Assembly: GCA_037349315.1 (NCBI GenBank)
Contig: JBAIAC010000033.1
Location: 21,656,001 to 21,720,000, forward strand
Reading direction: 5' to 3'
DNA length: 64,000 bases
DNA from: Chelydra serpentina
Lineage: Eukaryota > Chordata > Testudines > Chelydridae
Shown here: positions 33,793 through 45,059 of the stretch, piece by piece
How the letters are laid out: each line of letters opens with the position of its first letter
Numbering within the stretch: position 1 is the stretch's first letter
The notes under the pieces: generated by a model
What the model saw: the letters and a program-made list of their open reading frames with translations, nothing else
Told to the model about the DNA's origin: nothing
Database searches by the model: none
Program-made: the position numbers and the translations under genes

Positions 33793-34444
33793 TAGGGCCC
33801 TACCAAATCCACAGCTATGAAAACAAATCCACGGACAATGAAATCTGGTCTCCCCCCATGAAATCTGGTTGTTTGTGTGCTTTTACCCTATACAGATTTC
33901 ACATGGGAGACCAGCATTTCTCACACTGGGGGTCCTGACCCAAAAGGGAATTTCAGGTGGGTCGCAACATTATTTTAGGGGGGCCGTGGTATTGCTACCC
34001 TTACTTCGGCGCTGCCTTCAGAGCTGGGCGGCCGGAGAGCGGCGGCTGTTGGCCGGGCGCCCAGCTCTGAAGACAGCGCCTCTCTAGCAGCAGTGCGGAA
34101 ATAAGTATGGCAATGTCGTACCAGGCTTACTTCTGCGCTGCTGCTGGCGGCGGCTCTGCCTTTAGAGCTGGGCTCCCGGCCAGCAGCCACCGCTCTTCAG
34201 CTGCCCAGCTCTGGAGGCAGCGCTGTCACCCGCAGCAGTGCAGAAATAAGGGTAGCAGTACCGCAGCCCTCCCTAAATAACCCTTGCGACCTCCCCTCCC
34301 CCCCAACTCCTTTTTTTGGGTCAGGACCCCTACAATTACAAAACTGAAATTTCAGATTCAAATTGAAATCATGGAATTTATGATTTTTAAAATCCTATGA
34401 CTGTGAAATTGACCAAAATGGATCGTGAATTTTGTAGGGCCCTA
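33793..34444. mobile_element. Non-autonomous hAT-like element with TAGGGCCCTACCAAAT ends
   Basis: The ends tagggccctaccaaat and attttgtagggcccta are exact inverted repeats. The flanking 8-mers cctatgag (33785-33792) and cctatggg (34445-34452) differ at one position. The interior (33930-34330) has a second inverted layer, with ggtcctgacccaaaa against ttttgggtcaggacc, around GC-rich arms. That inner layer may be a nested element. No transposase is seen. Confidence 0.88.
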
Positions 34445-34929
34445 CCTATGGGGTTTGGGGGGGTAGTGGTGGGCATGATGCTGCAGAGAGCAGCCAGCAC
34501 CACAGATCTGATGAGAAAGCCCGATCCCCGTGGAATGGATGGATGGAGGATTATGATGCTGGGAGGATGGCTATCCCCCTGCTACCCTTGGTGCCCACCC
34601 TGCCCCAGATCAGCAAGGGTTTCATTCCTTCAACAAGACGGTGTCCACACAATGACAGCTACAACTTTGAGTGCCTTTATTTGTGTTGCTTTGAGTCAAT
34701 CACTCATCTTGCCAGTACAGTGCAAAACCACCCTGGCACTGAAGCAAACAAGATTGGCATGAAATCAGGGACCTGAAACCAGCTCCCTGCTGCCCCACCA
34801 TCCCGTTGCACGTAGCGAAAACTGGGCACAAGAGAATCTGGCTGCCTGCAGGTAAAAAATATGTGTGGAGTCAGGAAAGTTGCACATGGAAGTACAGCAG
34901 AAGAACAGAGGATCCAGTCAGAGAAGTGC

Positions 34930-35105
34930 TAGTGACCTGGGCGTAGGACTACTGCCAAGTTCAAATCCTAGTGCTGACAGTTTCTCCCTGTGTGGTGTTA
35001 GGCAATTCACTTAATCTCTCCGTGCCTTAGTTTCTCTACTTGTAAAATGGGAATAGGGATATTTGTTTATCTTCTTCATACATGTGTTGTGACAATTAAT
35101 TGGGA
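34930..35105 (+). repeat. MIR-like SINE, sense orientation
   Basis: Shows ggcaattcacttaatctctc, cgtgccttagtttctctact and tgtaaaatgggaatagggat in MIR order, with a tRNA-like head before it. Confidence 0.75.
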
Positions 35106-37750
35106 ATTAATTTTGAGGTCACAATGATTGCAGAATCCAGCCCTTACTAAACATGCTGTGACACAAAAGGTTATTATTGTAGTAGAGAGAGCTCCTGGCA
35201 GCTATCACTGAAGTCTCAGGATTTGTTACATTTCACAGAGTCACTAGAAATGTCTCTCTTCCACAAAAACACCACCATTAACAAATGTCTCAGCCACCAG
35301 CTCTTTTGAATATGCTCTCTCAGTAGTAATGGTATCAGATGATAACCACCCTGGACTGGATTGCAACCACTTTCCTCACACTAGCATGAGCAGTAACTCC
35401 CATGAGTAGTTCCACTGCCTTCAATCACAGTCTCTGATCACCACTGTGAGTAAGGAGAGCACCCTTAAACCTGAGAATCCCTGGGCTGTATCAGGGGAAA
35501 ACTCCAGCTGTTTTACTTCAAACTAATGCATTATTTTTCAGAGTCCATAGAACTGTCCACCCCCTGAATGGTGACTATATTCATCCTCACACAAATGAAA
35601 GGACGCAAAGCCTGTGCCTTGCTTTTGATTAAAATCAACTCCATACATCAGTACATAGTCTGAAGCCCATCACACAGGCCAAGCAGTGACACTGACATTC
35701 AAATACATCCCGTCACAAAACATTTAGGGGTGTGCTTCACAAAGCCATAACAAGAGTCTCCAGAGTAGTAAAATGGAAAAAAAAAAATCTGTCTCCAGTT
35801 ACATTTAAGAGTCATAGCAGCCGAAAACCAAAACCACAACTCACAGGAGGTTTATATCTGCAATGTTAATCTGCTTTCATGGATTCACCCATTTACCCGC
35901 TAGTTTTATACTGTAAAAGCTAAATGCAATTAGAAATGAGAAATGTTACACAGAAATATTCTGCCTAGAAGCTATTTTGAAGATGCCTAAGCACAGGTAC
36001 GCAGCTGAGTATTTAAAAGCAAAGGACTCTATCCAATGGGCAAGCAGTCTCAGTGGCTGCTAGCTTATAGAAGCTCTGTTAAGATCCATATTAGCCAATA
36101 GACTTTTGAAGTTCAGGTACAAGAAGCAGTAATTCTGAGGTACCGTTTTGGAGAGGCAGCCACGCTAACAGCAGCAGCAAGGGAGGGGAGCCAGAGGACC
36201 CTTGGAATAGCTAGGAGGCTAGTATGAATTTAGCAGCAAGCCTACAAGAGGAGCTGAACCTCTGGGCTGGTGTGACAGGCAGCAAGCCTGGCTTATGTTC
36301 TAATATCAGGGTGGTGTTTCTCTGGCTAAACAATGATCAGTCAGATGGCGAAGGTTTTTAAAGGGCGCTATGACCCAAAGGTACATGTTGATCTCCTACC
36401 TCTCAATCAAAGCGATGATGATTAAAAGACAAACCCTGTCCCCTTTGAAGATCGGAGAGGTGCCTTCAGCACACTGGAAAAGCATCCAGGCACTATATAA
36501 ATGGAGTGACTACTGTGATATTATTAAGACGAAAAGCAGTCTGTGTCCTCTGGGTTACTCATGTATGGCCACAGCAGGATGCATGCTGGGAGTACCAGAG
36601 ACATGGGGTCTCATCTGCAAGAGCTCTCCTCCCCTGGGCAGCACCGCAGTTAAGTTGAGATGAATGTTTTTAGGCCTCCCACCATTCTAGCAGGTTCTAC
36701 CGTGGCCTTCCACAGCTTGGGAGGCCACAAGGCTGGGCAGGGATCCTTGCATGGTTCAGCACCATACCAAAATGGCGGGGCTGACCAAGCACATTCCAGA
36801 GAGCAGCATTAAAGAGGCCGTTTGTTATGTATCATTAGAGGTGCCAAAGTCAGCATCTTTTCCACACTGGAAACTGTCACAAAACAACTAATTTTCTAAT
36901 TCCAGTCTTGCACAGGACCCTGATGAAACCTCAGCTTCCCTGAGATGGAAAGAGATGCCTAAGGTATATTTTTGTATTATGTTCCTGGCACCTTCTTATG
37001 ACCAGATAAGCCTACTGAGCTTGATTTTCCTCCCCACATAAACCAGGTCTAACTTCACTGAGGTTGCATTGGGGTAAGTGAGAAGAGGAGCAGGTCCACT
37101 CTGTTCAAGTTGCACATTACTGTTCACATTTTCTTTCATCGATTTTAAGGCCCAATGCGACCATTACATCAGCTAGTGTCACCTCTGGGTGAAATTCTTT
37201 GGTCTGTAATAGATCAGTTCCCGTGCCTTGAGCTCCATAACTTGTGTTTGACTAAAGTACATCTTCTAGAAAGGCATCCCGTCTTGATCTGAAGACATCA
37301 AGAGATGAAGACTCCATCACTTCCTTGAAACAGAACTTTAAGAGCTACTGAAAAGCTCCAACAAGAAATTCCGAGGAGGACTCAGGGTGAAATTTACCCA
37401 GTGTACAGGGGCACAGAAGTCCCTTAGCAGAGCAGAACCACAGTGATTCCACTACATATGAGGTGGGCTGCCACTAAGTAAGCATGCCTGGGGACGCCAT
37501 GCCCCCAGTGCTCTTTATCAGCCCTTCAGAAACTGTGGAGTGGCAGTGTCAGTAGTGGCCTGGGGACAGAGCTGAGAGTGAGTGATTACAATGGTTATAA
37601 ATCCCCATGGAGGAGGTGTGCAGGGATTGTGGACCCTATTCCAGCACAGGGCTTGGAAGTGCTGCAGGACAGCGCCTCTCCCTGTGTGTGGGTTAGGGTG
37701 GTGGATTCCATCCCCCTCCAATCTCCATGTAGTTCTAACTCTCTCACACA

Positions 37751-37875
37751 TAGGGTGACCAGATGTCCCGATTTTATAGGGACAGTCCCGATATTTGGGC
37801 CTTTTTCTTATATAGGCTCCTATTATCCCCCCACCCCCTGTCCCGATGTTTCACACTTGCTGTCTGGTCACCCTA
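37751..37875 (+). mobile_element. MITE with TAGGGTGACCAGA ends, copy 2, complete
   Basis: 125 bp with ends tagggtgaccaga and tctggtcaccctac inverted. It is flanked by a perfect 8-bp duplication ctcacaca at 37743-37750 and 37876-37883, which places the family with hAT-mobilised MITEs. Confidence 0.93.
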
Positions 37876-38667
37876 CTCACACATTTTATGCCATAGTTAC
37901 CCACTGAAACTGGTCATTAAGCATTTCATCCCCGACCAAAGAGACTAGGTACCCAATCCTGAACTTTGAAAATTCATTCAGTCTTATTACTATGAGCAGG
38001 CAAAACTCCATGCATGGTAGCACCTTCCGACCATACTCTGAACATGGGATGTAGCCGACCGCCATGTTACTCCCACAAGTATGTGTCTGGGAGTCTGACC
38101 CAAGCATCTGGCACACACTTTGCATCAGTCACCACCCCTAGGATCAGTGCTGACTTAGTGTTCCGTATGCAAGTGACAGAGCCAGCCCCGTGTACCGGAG
38201 AGCACACCCAGTGGTTAAAGGGCTATAACCATGACAAACCCCCCACAATCATAAAGAACTCTGAAGGGGGAGGTCGGAAGTTACATTTGAGTGTGTGGTG
38301 TCCCACTGCATCATTCCCCACAACCAGGCCTGTTATCTGTGCAGTGTGAATGGAGTAGGACAATACAGAGCAGGAGTAATTGTTTTTTTTTAAGATGGCT
38401 GCTGTTCGCCCATTTGGACAGGCCAGGGTAGGATATAAACACATCAAGACACATCAGTTCTCCTGCCCAACACTCTCCCTGTCCGTTGCTGGGCTCATAG
38501 TAACAATGCCAGGGAGCTCAGCGGGCACAAGTGTATGTGGATCAAGCTTGTGAGGGATGTGCAGGTTACTTTTTTGTGCCAGCTACCCTGCTGCTCCGGG
38601 GCACAATGCCACTATATGCCCCTTTCAACATAGTGAAACCCAGAGAAGGATCAGCCCAGGAACCAAT

Positions 38668-38852
38668 GTTCCCTCTAATTTTTGACAGGCCGTGTGCAAA
38701 AAATGTCTTCTGTGCAAATTTTTGACAGGCCGTGTGTGCCAAAAAATTCTTCTGTGCAAATGGTTATGCTTCTGTGCAAATTTTTGTGTGCGCGGTGTTT
38801 CGCCGTGTGAGCGGGGTTTAGGATCTGTGTGCGCGCACAGCTTAGAGGGAAC
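38668..38852. mobile_element. MITE-like element with GTTCCCTCTAA ends
   Basis: The termini gttccctctaa and ttagagggaac are perfect inverted repeats. The interior holds a partial tandem duplication of gacaggccgtgtg followed by cttctgtgcaaat. No clear flanking duplication is visible. Confidence 0.75.
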
Positions 38853-39303
38853 CCTGGCAGGAACCTGCACGCACACGGCCTGATTCTCTTCTGACTTACG
38901 CCTGTGTGAATCAGAAGCAGCTTCAAAGAAACTGGCAGAATTATGTCGGTGTGAGAGAACAAGCAAGCCCACTGCATTTAGTAAGTCACAGTACAGGATG
39001 CATAGGCCCTGATTCTGCTCTCACCTCAGTTTTGTATCAGTGCAACTTCACTGGAGCTACTCCTGATTTACACTGGTGTCAGTGAGAGGAGAAATCATGC
39101 CCACAGTGTTTGCTAAGGCTTGCTCACTCACAGAGGTTGAAATTCAGCCCTGTGCAGGCCCAACGCCACTTACACCCTCAAAGCAGGAGTTGAGCAGGAC
39201 TTACGCAGGGTGTATAGGCCTCTGCACAGAGTGCACTTCACCACTGAGCCTGAGGATCTGTGGTAACAAACGGCACACAAAGGGAATGTGAATGGAAGAT
39301 TAC

Positions 39304-39450
39304 CCCTTCACTGGTTTTCTGCAAATCTGAAGAAGTGTTTCTTGTGTCATTGCCTGCGTCTCCCGCATCAGAGCCGCTCTTATTTTCTTCCTCTTTGCAG
39401 TCCTTATCATCTTCATCTCCGGGAGATTTCCGTGACTGCTTGGAGGATTT
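39304..39450 (-). CDS. HDGFL3: HDGFL3 exon 5
   Basis: On the - strand the acceptor is ctgtttag and the donor is gtaatc. It is 49 codons, phase 0 at both ends. It encodes KSSKQSRKSPGDEDDKDCKE, a Glu/Asn/Lys stretch and SDLQKTSEG. This is the low-complexity charged tail, probably disordered, with Ser residues that could be phosphorylated. Confidence 0.94.
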
Positions 39451-41487
39451 CTAAACAGATCAACAACACAGTTAACAAACAAAAACCAAACTTCGGAGCG
39501 AGAAAGACGTAGCTTGTGTTTTACAATGCGCGTGCGAGTCCATTCTTCTTGTCCTACCTCATGGGTCCCGGTCTGAACCTCTTCCTAGATACAGTGAATG
39601 GGAGTGGAAAATATAGGTTGGTTTCAGCATTCAGAGTTATAGCAACCGATGAAACAAGAGGAGAAATTAACAGCTGACATAGGTGGGTAGCATTGCTAAT
39701 CAGAGGTAGAGATGGTAACAGGAGAAGGGTCATCTGTAGGTTTGGTTAGTTAATGAAATGATGGTGCCAGATTGACAAAAGTTTTGATTAAACACAGAGG
39801 TTCAAAACGAGAGCAGAATTGACAGAGCTGTTTTCCATACTTTCTTAGTGCTGTAAATTTTACTATATTAACATTAAAGCCATATGGAACCATACATCAT
39901 TCCTCTTCCCTTTATGTTATGCAATTCTCCAGCACAAAGGGATACACTGTGGCTTTAAACCACCATCCTACTAATTCTCCATTTGTCCAGAGTCTTCCAG
40001 AAAAAAAAGGGGGTAGACAGGACCTGAATTTCTAATGTGAAACACACACAGGGGGGAAAAAAAATCTTTGTATGTATTTTTTTTTAAACCTACAAGTTCC
40101 TGAGTGCTGAGATCTAAGGTTTTTGTTCAGGTCCCAGCCCATCTCTAACGCAAAGCTCAGCAAATCTGAAACTAGCCCCCAAATAATTAATGGAATATTT
40201 TTCAGTGACATTGTAAGAGGCCAGATTAATAGAGAAATCAAGCACTAATTCTTATAGGGGATTCTTTCCCTTGATTTCAGTGGGCTTCAGATCAGGCTCA
40301 TGATTAAACCAGGTTTAAAAAAAGAAAAGAAAAAGAAGAGCAAAGCCATCGTGAGCTGTTCTTGAGAGCACATTAATCAAAACATCACTGTTCTGGCAGT
40401 TTCATCATACACGCGATTATAATCAGTGCCCATGTATTCCACAATTCTACAGTCATAGATTTTTGCTGTGGAATCCACCCCTTGTTGCAAAGTCATACTA
40501 CAGAACCCAATATTTCATTAAAAGAAAAATATGGGCCATATTGTGCTACCGATTTTTAACTCCCTGGGAGCTCTGCTTAAAACCGATGGCGTGATACGGC
40601 CCTATGTTTCTAGTTCTTATGGTTGTGAAAATAACCTTGAAATGTGAACTGAGTGTAAATCAAAGCAGAGTTTGCAGACAGCTTAAAATCAGAGCTCAGA
40701 GAGGGGTGAACTGCCTCATTCATCCCAGTGCAGAGTTAGTTCTGAAAACTGAAGATGACAATTCAAATGTTAACCGTGTTAAATGTTTCCCTCATCTTTA
40801 TCTTTATTTATATTGACCTTATTTAAATGTGCTTGTCCCACAACCCCAGCTGCCTCGGTCCCAACTCAGCTGCCAGTGCCTGAAATGCCCATTACTCAGC
40901 TGCCAACCATCCAGCTTCCCTTCACCACCATCACTTTATCTGATCTGATAAAAATGATAATCCGGGAAGTGTGTAAAATATGTTGGGGCAGAGCCACAGC
41001 TGGTGTTGCTCCGCTGGCTTCCATGGAGCTGTGCTGGTTTAAACCAGCTGACAATCTGGCCCACTGCATAAAGCACCAGTGCTACTGTGCTGCTAGACAG
41101 ACAGAAATATGAAAATGAATACTAGGATCTCAAATACGTACGTGGCTCCCATTACCACAGTGCCTGAGTCCCTGGCAAGCTTTAATGTATTTATCCTCCC
41201 AACACCCCTGTGAGGTAGGGAAATGCTATTAACCCCATTTTACAGATGGGGAAGTGAGATGCAGAGAGACCAAGTGACTTGCCCAAAGTCATATAGTAAG
41301 TCTGTGGCAGAGCAGGAAATTGAACCCAGGTCTCCCAAATACCACGTTAGAGCCCTAACCACTATACCAGCTTTCCTCTCTAGTTCAATAAACCTCACTA
41401 CTTTGGAACAGAAATCTAGACCTGCAGAAGGCAGGACTAAACTGCCATTACAACGCACACGTGACAATGGAAAAGCTCCTGGATCAC
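39451..41487 (-). other. HDGFL3 intron 4
   Basis: Includes a MIR-like repeat at 41140-41375. A small palindromic element lies around 40530-40603 (gggccatattgtgct against gcgtgatacggccct). No further exon is recognised. Confidence 0.65.
41140..41375 (+). repeat. MIR/CORE-SINE-like repeat
   Basis: Shows cctgtgaggtagggaaatgc, cattttacagatggggaagt, gacttgcccaaagtcatata and gaacccaggtctccc, followed by an accactataccagctttcctctc tail. It belongs with the copies at 52120-52365 and 54690-54935. Confidence 0.75.
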
Positions 41488-41646
41488 CTTTGAAGTGTAG
41501 GATTTTTTTCGTTTTGAGCCTGCTTTTTCATTCTTTCTTTTGCCTTTTCCATCCTCTTCTACCCGATCACCTTCCTCCTCACTGCTCGCATCGGCTGTAT
41601 TTCCTCCTTCTCCCTCAGTTTCTGACGAGCTCTGTTGCTGGATTGC
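41488..41646 (-). CDS. HDGFL3: HDGFL3 exon 4
   Basis: On the - strand the acceptor is atttcaaag and the donor is gtgatc. It is 53 codons, phase 0 at both ends. It encodes AIQQQSSSETEGEGG, an acidic Glu-rich run, then GKGKRKNEKAGSKRKKS, a cluster of basic residues that fits a nuclear localisation signal. Confidence 0.95.
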
Positions 41647-42287
41647 CTTTGAAATAATAAATAATAATGATTATTATTAACTAAAACTCCCCCCGAATAA
41701 TTAATTTTTTCCACGTCCCATATTGCATAGGGAGATCCTAAGAAGAAAGAGTTTGCACTTCAATCATTTTACTCAGGAACAAATTAGCCTGATCTTACAA
41801 TCATCAAAATAAAGGGCCGGCAGAGGCAATTTCCTCAGTAGCCACTTGAAAACAGTTATCACATGCATATTCTGAGATGACACGCTCAGAAAGGTTTACC
41901 GTAGGGCTGTCAAGCGATTAAAAAAAGTAATCGTGATTAATCGCACTGTTAATAACAGAATACCGTTTATTTAAATATTTTTGGATGTTTTCTACATTTT
42001 CAAATATATTGATTTCAATTATAACACAGAATACAAAGTCTACAGTGCTCACTTTATATTTATTTTTGTTTACAAGTATTTTCACTGTAAAAAAACAAAA
42101 GAAATAATATTTTTCAATTCACCTAATACAAGTACTGTAGTGCAATCTCTATCATGAAATTTGAACTTACAAATGTAGGATTTTGTAAAAAAAAAAAAAA
42201 CAACCCACAAAAACAACCTACATTCAAAAATAAAACAATGTAAAATTTTAGAGCCTGCAAGTCCACTCTGTCCTACTTCTTGTTCAG

Positions 42288-42780
42288 TCAATTGCTCAGA
42301 CAAACAAGTTTGTTTACATTTGCAGGTGATAATGCTGCCCGCTTCTTGTTCACAATGTCACCTGAAAGTGAGAACAGGTATTCGCATGGCACTGTTGTAG
42401 ACGGCATTGCAAGATATTTACGTGCCAGATGCGCTAAAGATTCATATGTCCCTTCATGCTTCAACCACCATTCCAGGGGACATATGTCCATGCTGATGAC
42501 GGGTTCTTCTCAATAACAATCCAAAGCAGAGTGGATCAAAGCATGTTCATTTTCATCATCTGAGTCAGATGCCATTAGCAGAAGGCTGATTTTCTTTTTT
42601 GGTGGTTCGGGTTCTGTAGTTTCCGCAGCAAGAGTGTTGCTCTTTTAAAACTTCTGAAAGCATGCTCCGCATTCCGTCCCTCTCAGATTTTGGAAGGCAC
42701 TTCAGATTCTTAAACCTTGGGTCAAGTGCTGCAGCTATCTTTAAAAATCTCACATTGGTACCTTCTTTGCGTTTTGTCAA
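42288..42780 (-). pseudogene. hAT transposase C-terminal fragment
   Basis: At 42565-42780 the - strand reads AAALDPRFKNLKCLPKSERD, the block typical of ZBED-like hAT transposases. At 42288-42491 it reads PLEWWLK, then PCEYLFSLSGDIVNKKRAAL, matching the C-terminal dimerisation region. The two lie in different frames and the rest of the protein, including the catalytic core, is absent. The residues usual before the dimerisation motif are altered. Confidence 0.8.
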
Positions 42781-42949
42781 ATCTGCAGTGAAAGTGTTCT
42801 TAAAATGAACAACATGTGCTGGGTCATCATCCTAGACTGTTATAACATAAAATATATGGCAGAATGCATGTAAAACAGAGCAGGGGACATACAATTCTCC
42901 CCCAAGGAGTTCAGTCACAAATTGATTTTTGTGACTGAACTCACATGTA

Positions 42950-43190
42950 TTTTTTTTTAACGAGAGTCATCAGCATGGAAGCATGTCCTCTGGAATGGTA
43001 GCTGAAACATGAAGGGGCATACGAATGTTTAGCATATTTGGCACGTAAATACCTTGCAATGTCAGCTACAAAAGTGTCATGCAAATGCCTATTCTCACTT
43101 TCTGGTGACACTGTAAATAAGAAGAGGGCAGCATTATCTCCTGTAAATGTAAACAAACTTGTTTCTCCTAGTGATTGGCAAAACAAGAAG
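42950..43190 (+). pseudogene. Inverted second copy of the hAT dimerisation region
   Basis: This stretch is the reverse complement of 42290-42515 with scattered differences: the same block on the opposite strand is recognisable around 43020-43160, with cctggtgaca-type stretches and aaacaaacttgtttc. It forms the second arm of the foldback and is broken by indels. Confidence 0.75.
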
Positions 43191-43694
43191 TAGGACTGTG
43201 TGGACTTGTAGGCGCTGAAGTTTTACATTGTTTTGTTTTTGAGTGTAGTTATGTAATAAAATCAAAATCTACATCTGTAAATTGCACTTTCACAACAAAG
43301 AGATTGCACTACAGTACTTGTATGAGGTGAATTTAAAAATACAATTTCTCTTGTTTATCATTTTTACAGGGCAAATATTTGTAATAAAAAATAATATACA
43401 CTTTGATTTCAATCACAACACAGAATACAATACATATGAAAAGTAGAAAAACATCCAAAATATGTAATCAATTTCAGTTGGTATTCTATTGCTTAACAGT
43501 GTGATTAAAACTGCGATTAATCGCGATTAATTTTTTTAACCGCGATTAATTTTTCTGGAGTTAATTGCGTGAGTTAACTGCGATGAATCGACAGCCCTAG
43601 TGTACAGAAAAACAGACGTGCTAGTGACAGCAGTCTGCACAGTGGAGAAAAGACGGTTACTCACCGTAGTAACTGGTGTTCTTCGAGATGTGTT

Positions 43695-43862
43695 GCTCAT
43701 ATGTATTCCACTTAAGTGTGCGCGCGCGGCGTGCATGATCGTCGGAAGATTTTTACCCTAGCAACACTCGGTGGGCCGGCTGGCGCCCCCTGGAGTGGCG
43801 CCGTTAGGGGGCCCGATATATACCCCAGCCGGCCCATCGCCCTCTCAGTTCCTTCTTGCCGG
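43695..43862. repeat. DIRS inverted terminal repeat, 3' copy
   Basis: Runs from ctcatatgtattccactt through gtgtgcgcgcgcgg and aacactcggtgggcc to cagttccttcttgccg. It is the inverted partner of 49680-49848 with about three mismatches. A gatatataccc motif could serve as a TATA-like element. Confidence 0.93.
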
Positions 43863-43893
43863 CTATTCCGACAGTGGGGATGGAGGGCGGGTT

Positions 43894-43987
43894 TGGAATA
43901 CATATGAGCAACACATCTCGAAGAACACCAGTTACTACGGTGAGTAACCGTCTTTTCTTCTTCGAGTGATTGCTCATATGTATTCCA
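43894..43987. repeat. DIRS internal complementary region
   Basis: Bases 43894-43957 are the exact reverse complement (64 of 64) of the 3' terminus 43647-43710. Bases 43955-43987 are the exact reverse complement (33 of 33) of the 5' terminus 49831-49863. The two overlap by 3 bases, so the region is a template complementary to a joined circle junction. This is the defining internal region of DIRS elements. Confidence 0.95.
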
Positions 43988-44010
43988 ATTAGGTGACTCC
44001 CAAGCCATTC

Positions 44011-45050
44011 CTAGGAGGCGGGGTCGGATTGTGATACAGCAGAGTTTAGGACCGCCGAACCAAAAGCGGCGGCGTCTCTAGAATGTTGCACTATGGCATA
44101 GTGCGAGGCAAAGGTGTGCACTGACGACCACGTCGCGGCCCTACAAATCTCTTGGATTGGTATGTGTGCCAGGAAGGCAGATGACGAGGCCTGAGCTTGG
44201 GTAGAGTGGGCCGTAGGGTGCATGGTGGGGACACCTGCCAAGTCATAACATGTGCGGATGCACGAGGTGATCCATGACGAGATGTGTTGGGAAGAGACCG
44301 GAAGGCCTTTCATCCGGTCCGCCACGGCGATGAACAGTTGAGTCGTTTTCCGAAGCGGCTTCGTCCGCTCGATGTAGAAGGCGAGGGCTCTACGGACATC
44401 CAAGGAATGGAGTTGCTGCTCCTTCCTAGAGACATGGGGCTTAGGATAAAAGACAGGTAGAAAAATGTCTTGGTTAATATGGAAGGCCGACACTACCTTG
44501 GGTAGGAAGGCCGGGTGTGGCCGCAGCTGTACTTTATCCCTATGGAACACCGTATAAGGTGGTTCCGAAGTAAGCGCTCTGAGCTCAGAGACGCGCCTTG
44601 CCGAGGTAATGGCTACAAGGAAGGCCGTTTTCCATGAGAGGTACAGCAGTGAGCAAGTGGCCATGGGCTCGAATGGGGCCCCCATGAGCCTGGTGATGAC
44701 TAGGTCGAGGTCCCATGTGGGGACCGGGCGGCGTACCAATGGGTGTAGCCGTTCCAACCCCCTAATGAACCTGCTAACCATGGGGTTGGAGAAAATGGAA
44801 ACCGCCCCGTCCCCGGGGTGAAAGGCTGAGATTGCCGCTAGGTGGACTTTTAGCGACGAGAGAGCCAGACCCTGCTCCTTTAGAGAGAGGAGGTAGTCTA
44901 GAATGGTGTGAATTGGCACCTGCAGGGGGTTGAGACCCCGAGTGCCACACCAAAGGGAAAACCGTTTCCACTTAGCTGAGTAGGTGGACCTGGTGGAGGG
45001 TTTCCTACTGCTCAGCAGAACGTGCTGGACCGGGCTGGAACAACGTAGCT
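44011..45050 (-). pseudogene. DIRS tyrosine recombinase (YR) domain
   Basis: The frame carries an N-terminal SAM-like part (SRKPSTRSTYSAKWKRFSLW), then the catalytic fold. The first Arg lies in SARRVSELRAL. The second box reads His-Ser-Thr-Gln where the family has His-x-x-Arg (Gln codon at 44197-44199). The nucleophile region reads ATWSSVHTFASHY, with Tyr at 44098-44100. The enzyme would insert the circular DNA intermediate. The loss of the HxxR arginine predicts an inactive protein. It is open to its stop at 44011 and in the same frame as the RT part, which is unusual and explained under the next entry. Confidence 0.85.
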
Positions 45051-45059
45051 CAGACGGGT

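Larger units (their letters stand above)
31452..39303 (-). other. HDGFL3 intron 5 (7.9 kb)
   Basis: Contains a C18 run (31723-31740), a MIR-like fragment near 32100-32200, a diverged CORE repeat at 32690-32825 and a hAT element at 33793-34444. It also holds a MIR at 34930-35105 and MITEs at 37751-37875 and 38668-38852. 35200-37700 shows no recognised element. No further exon is seen. Confidence 0.7.
41902..43599. mobile_element. Foldback hAT element with long inverted arms
   Basis: The termini tagggctgtcaagcgatt and aatcgacagcccta are inverted, and inversion extends some 600 bp inwards on both sides, including hAT transposase-derived sequence. The flanking 8-mers gtttaccg (41894-41901) and gtgtacag (43600-43607) agree at 6 of 8. 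The centre (about 42520-42940) is unique to one arm. It is non-autonomous: only C-terminal transposase pieces remain. Confidence 0.88.
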
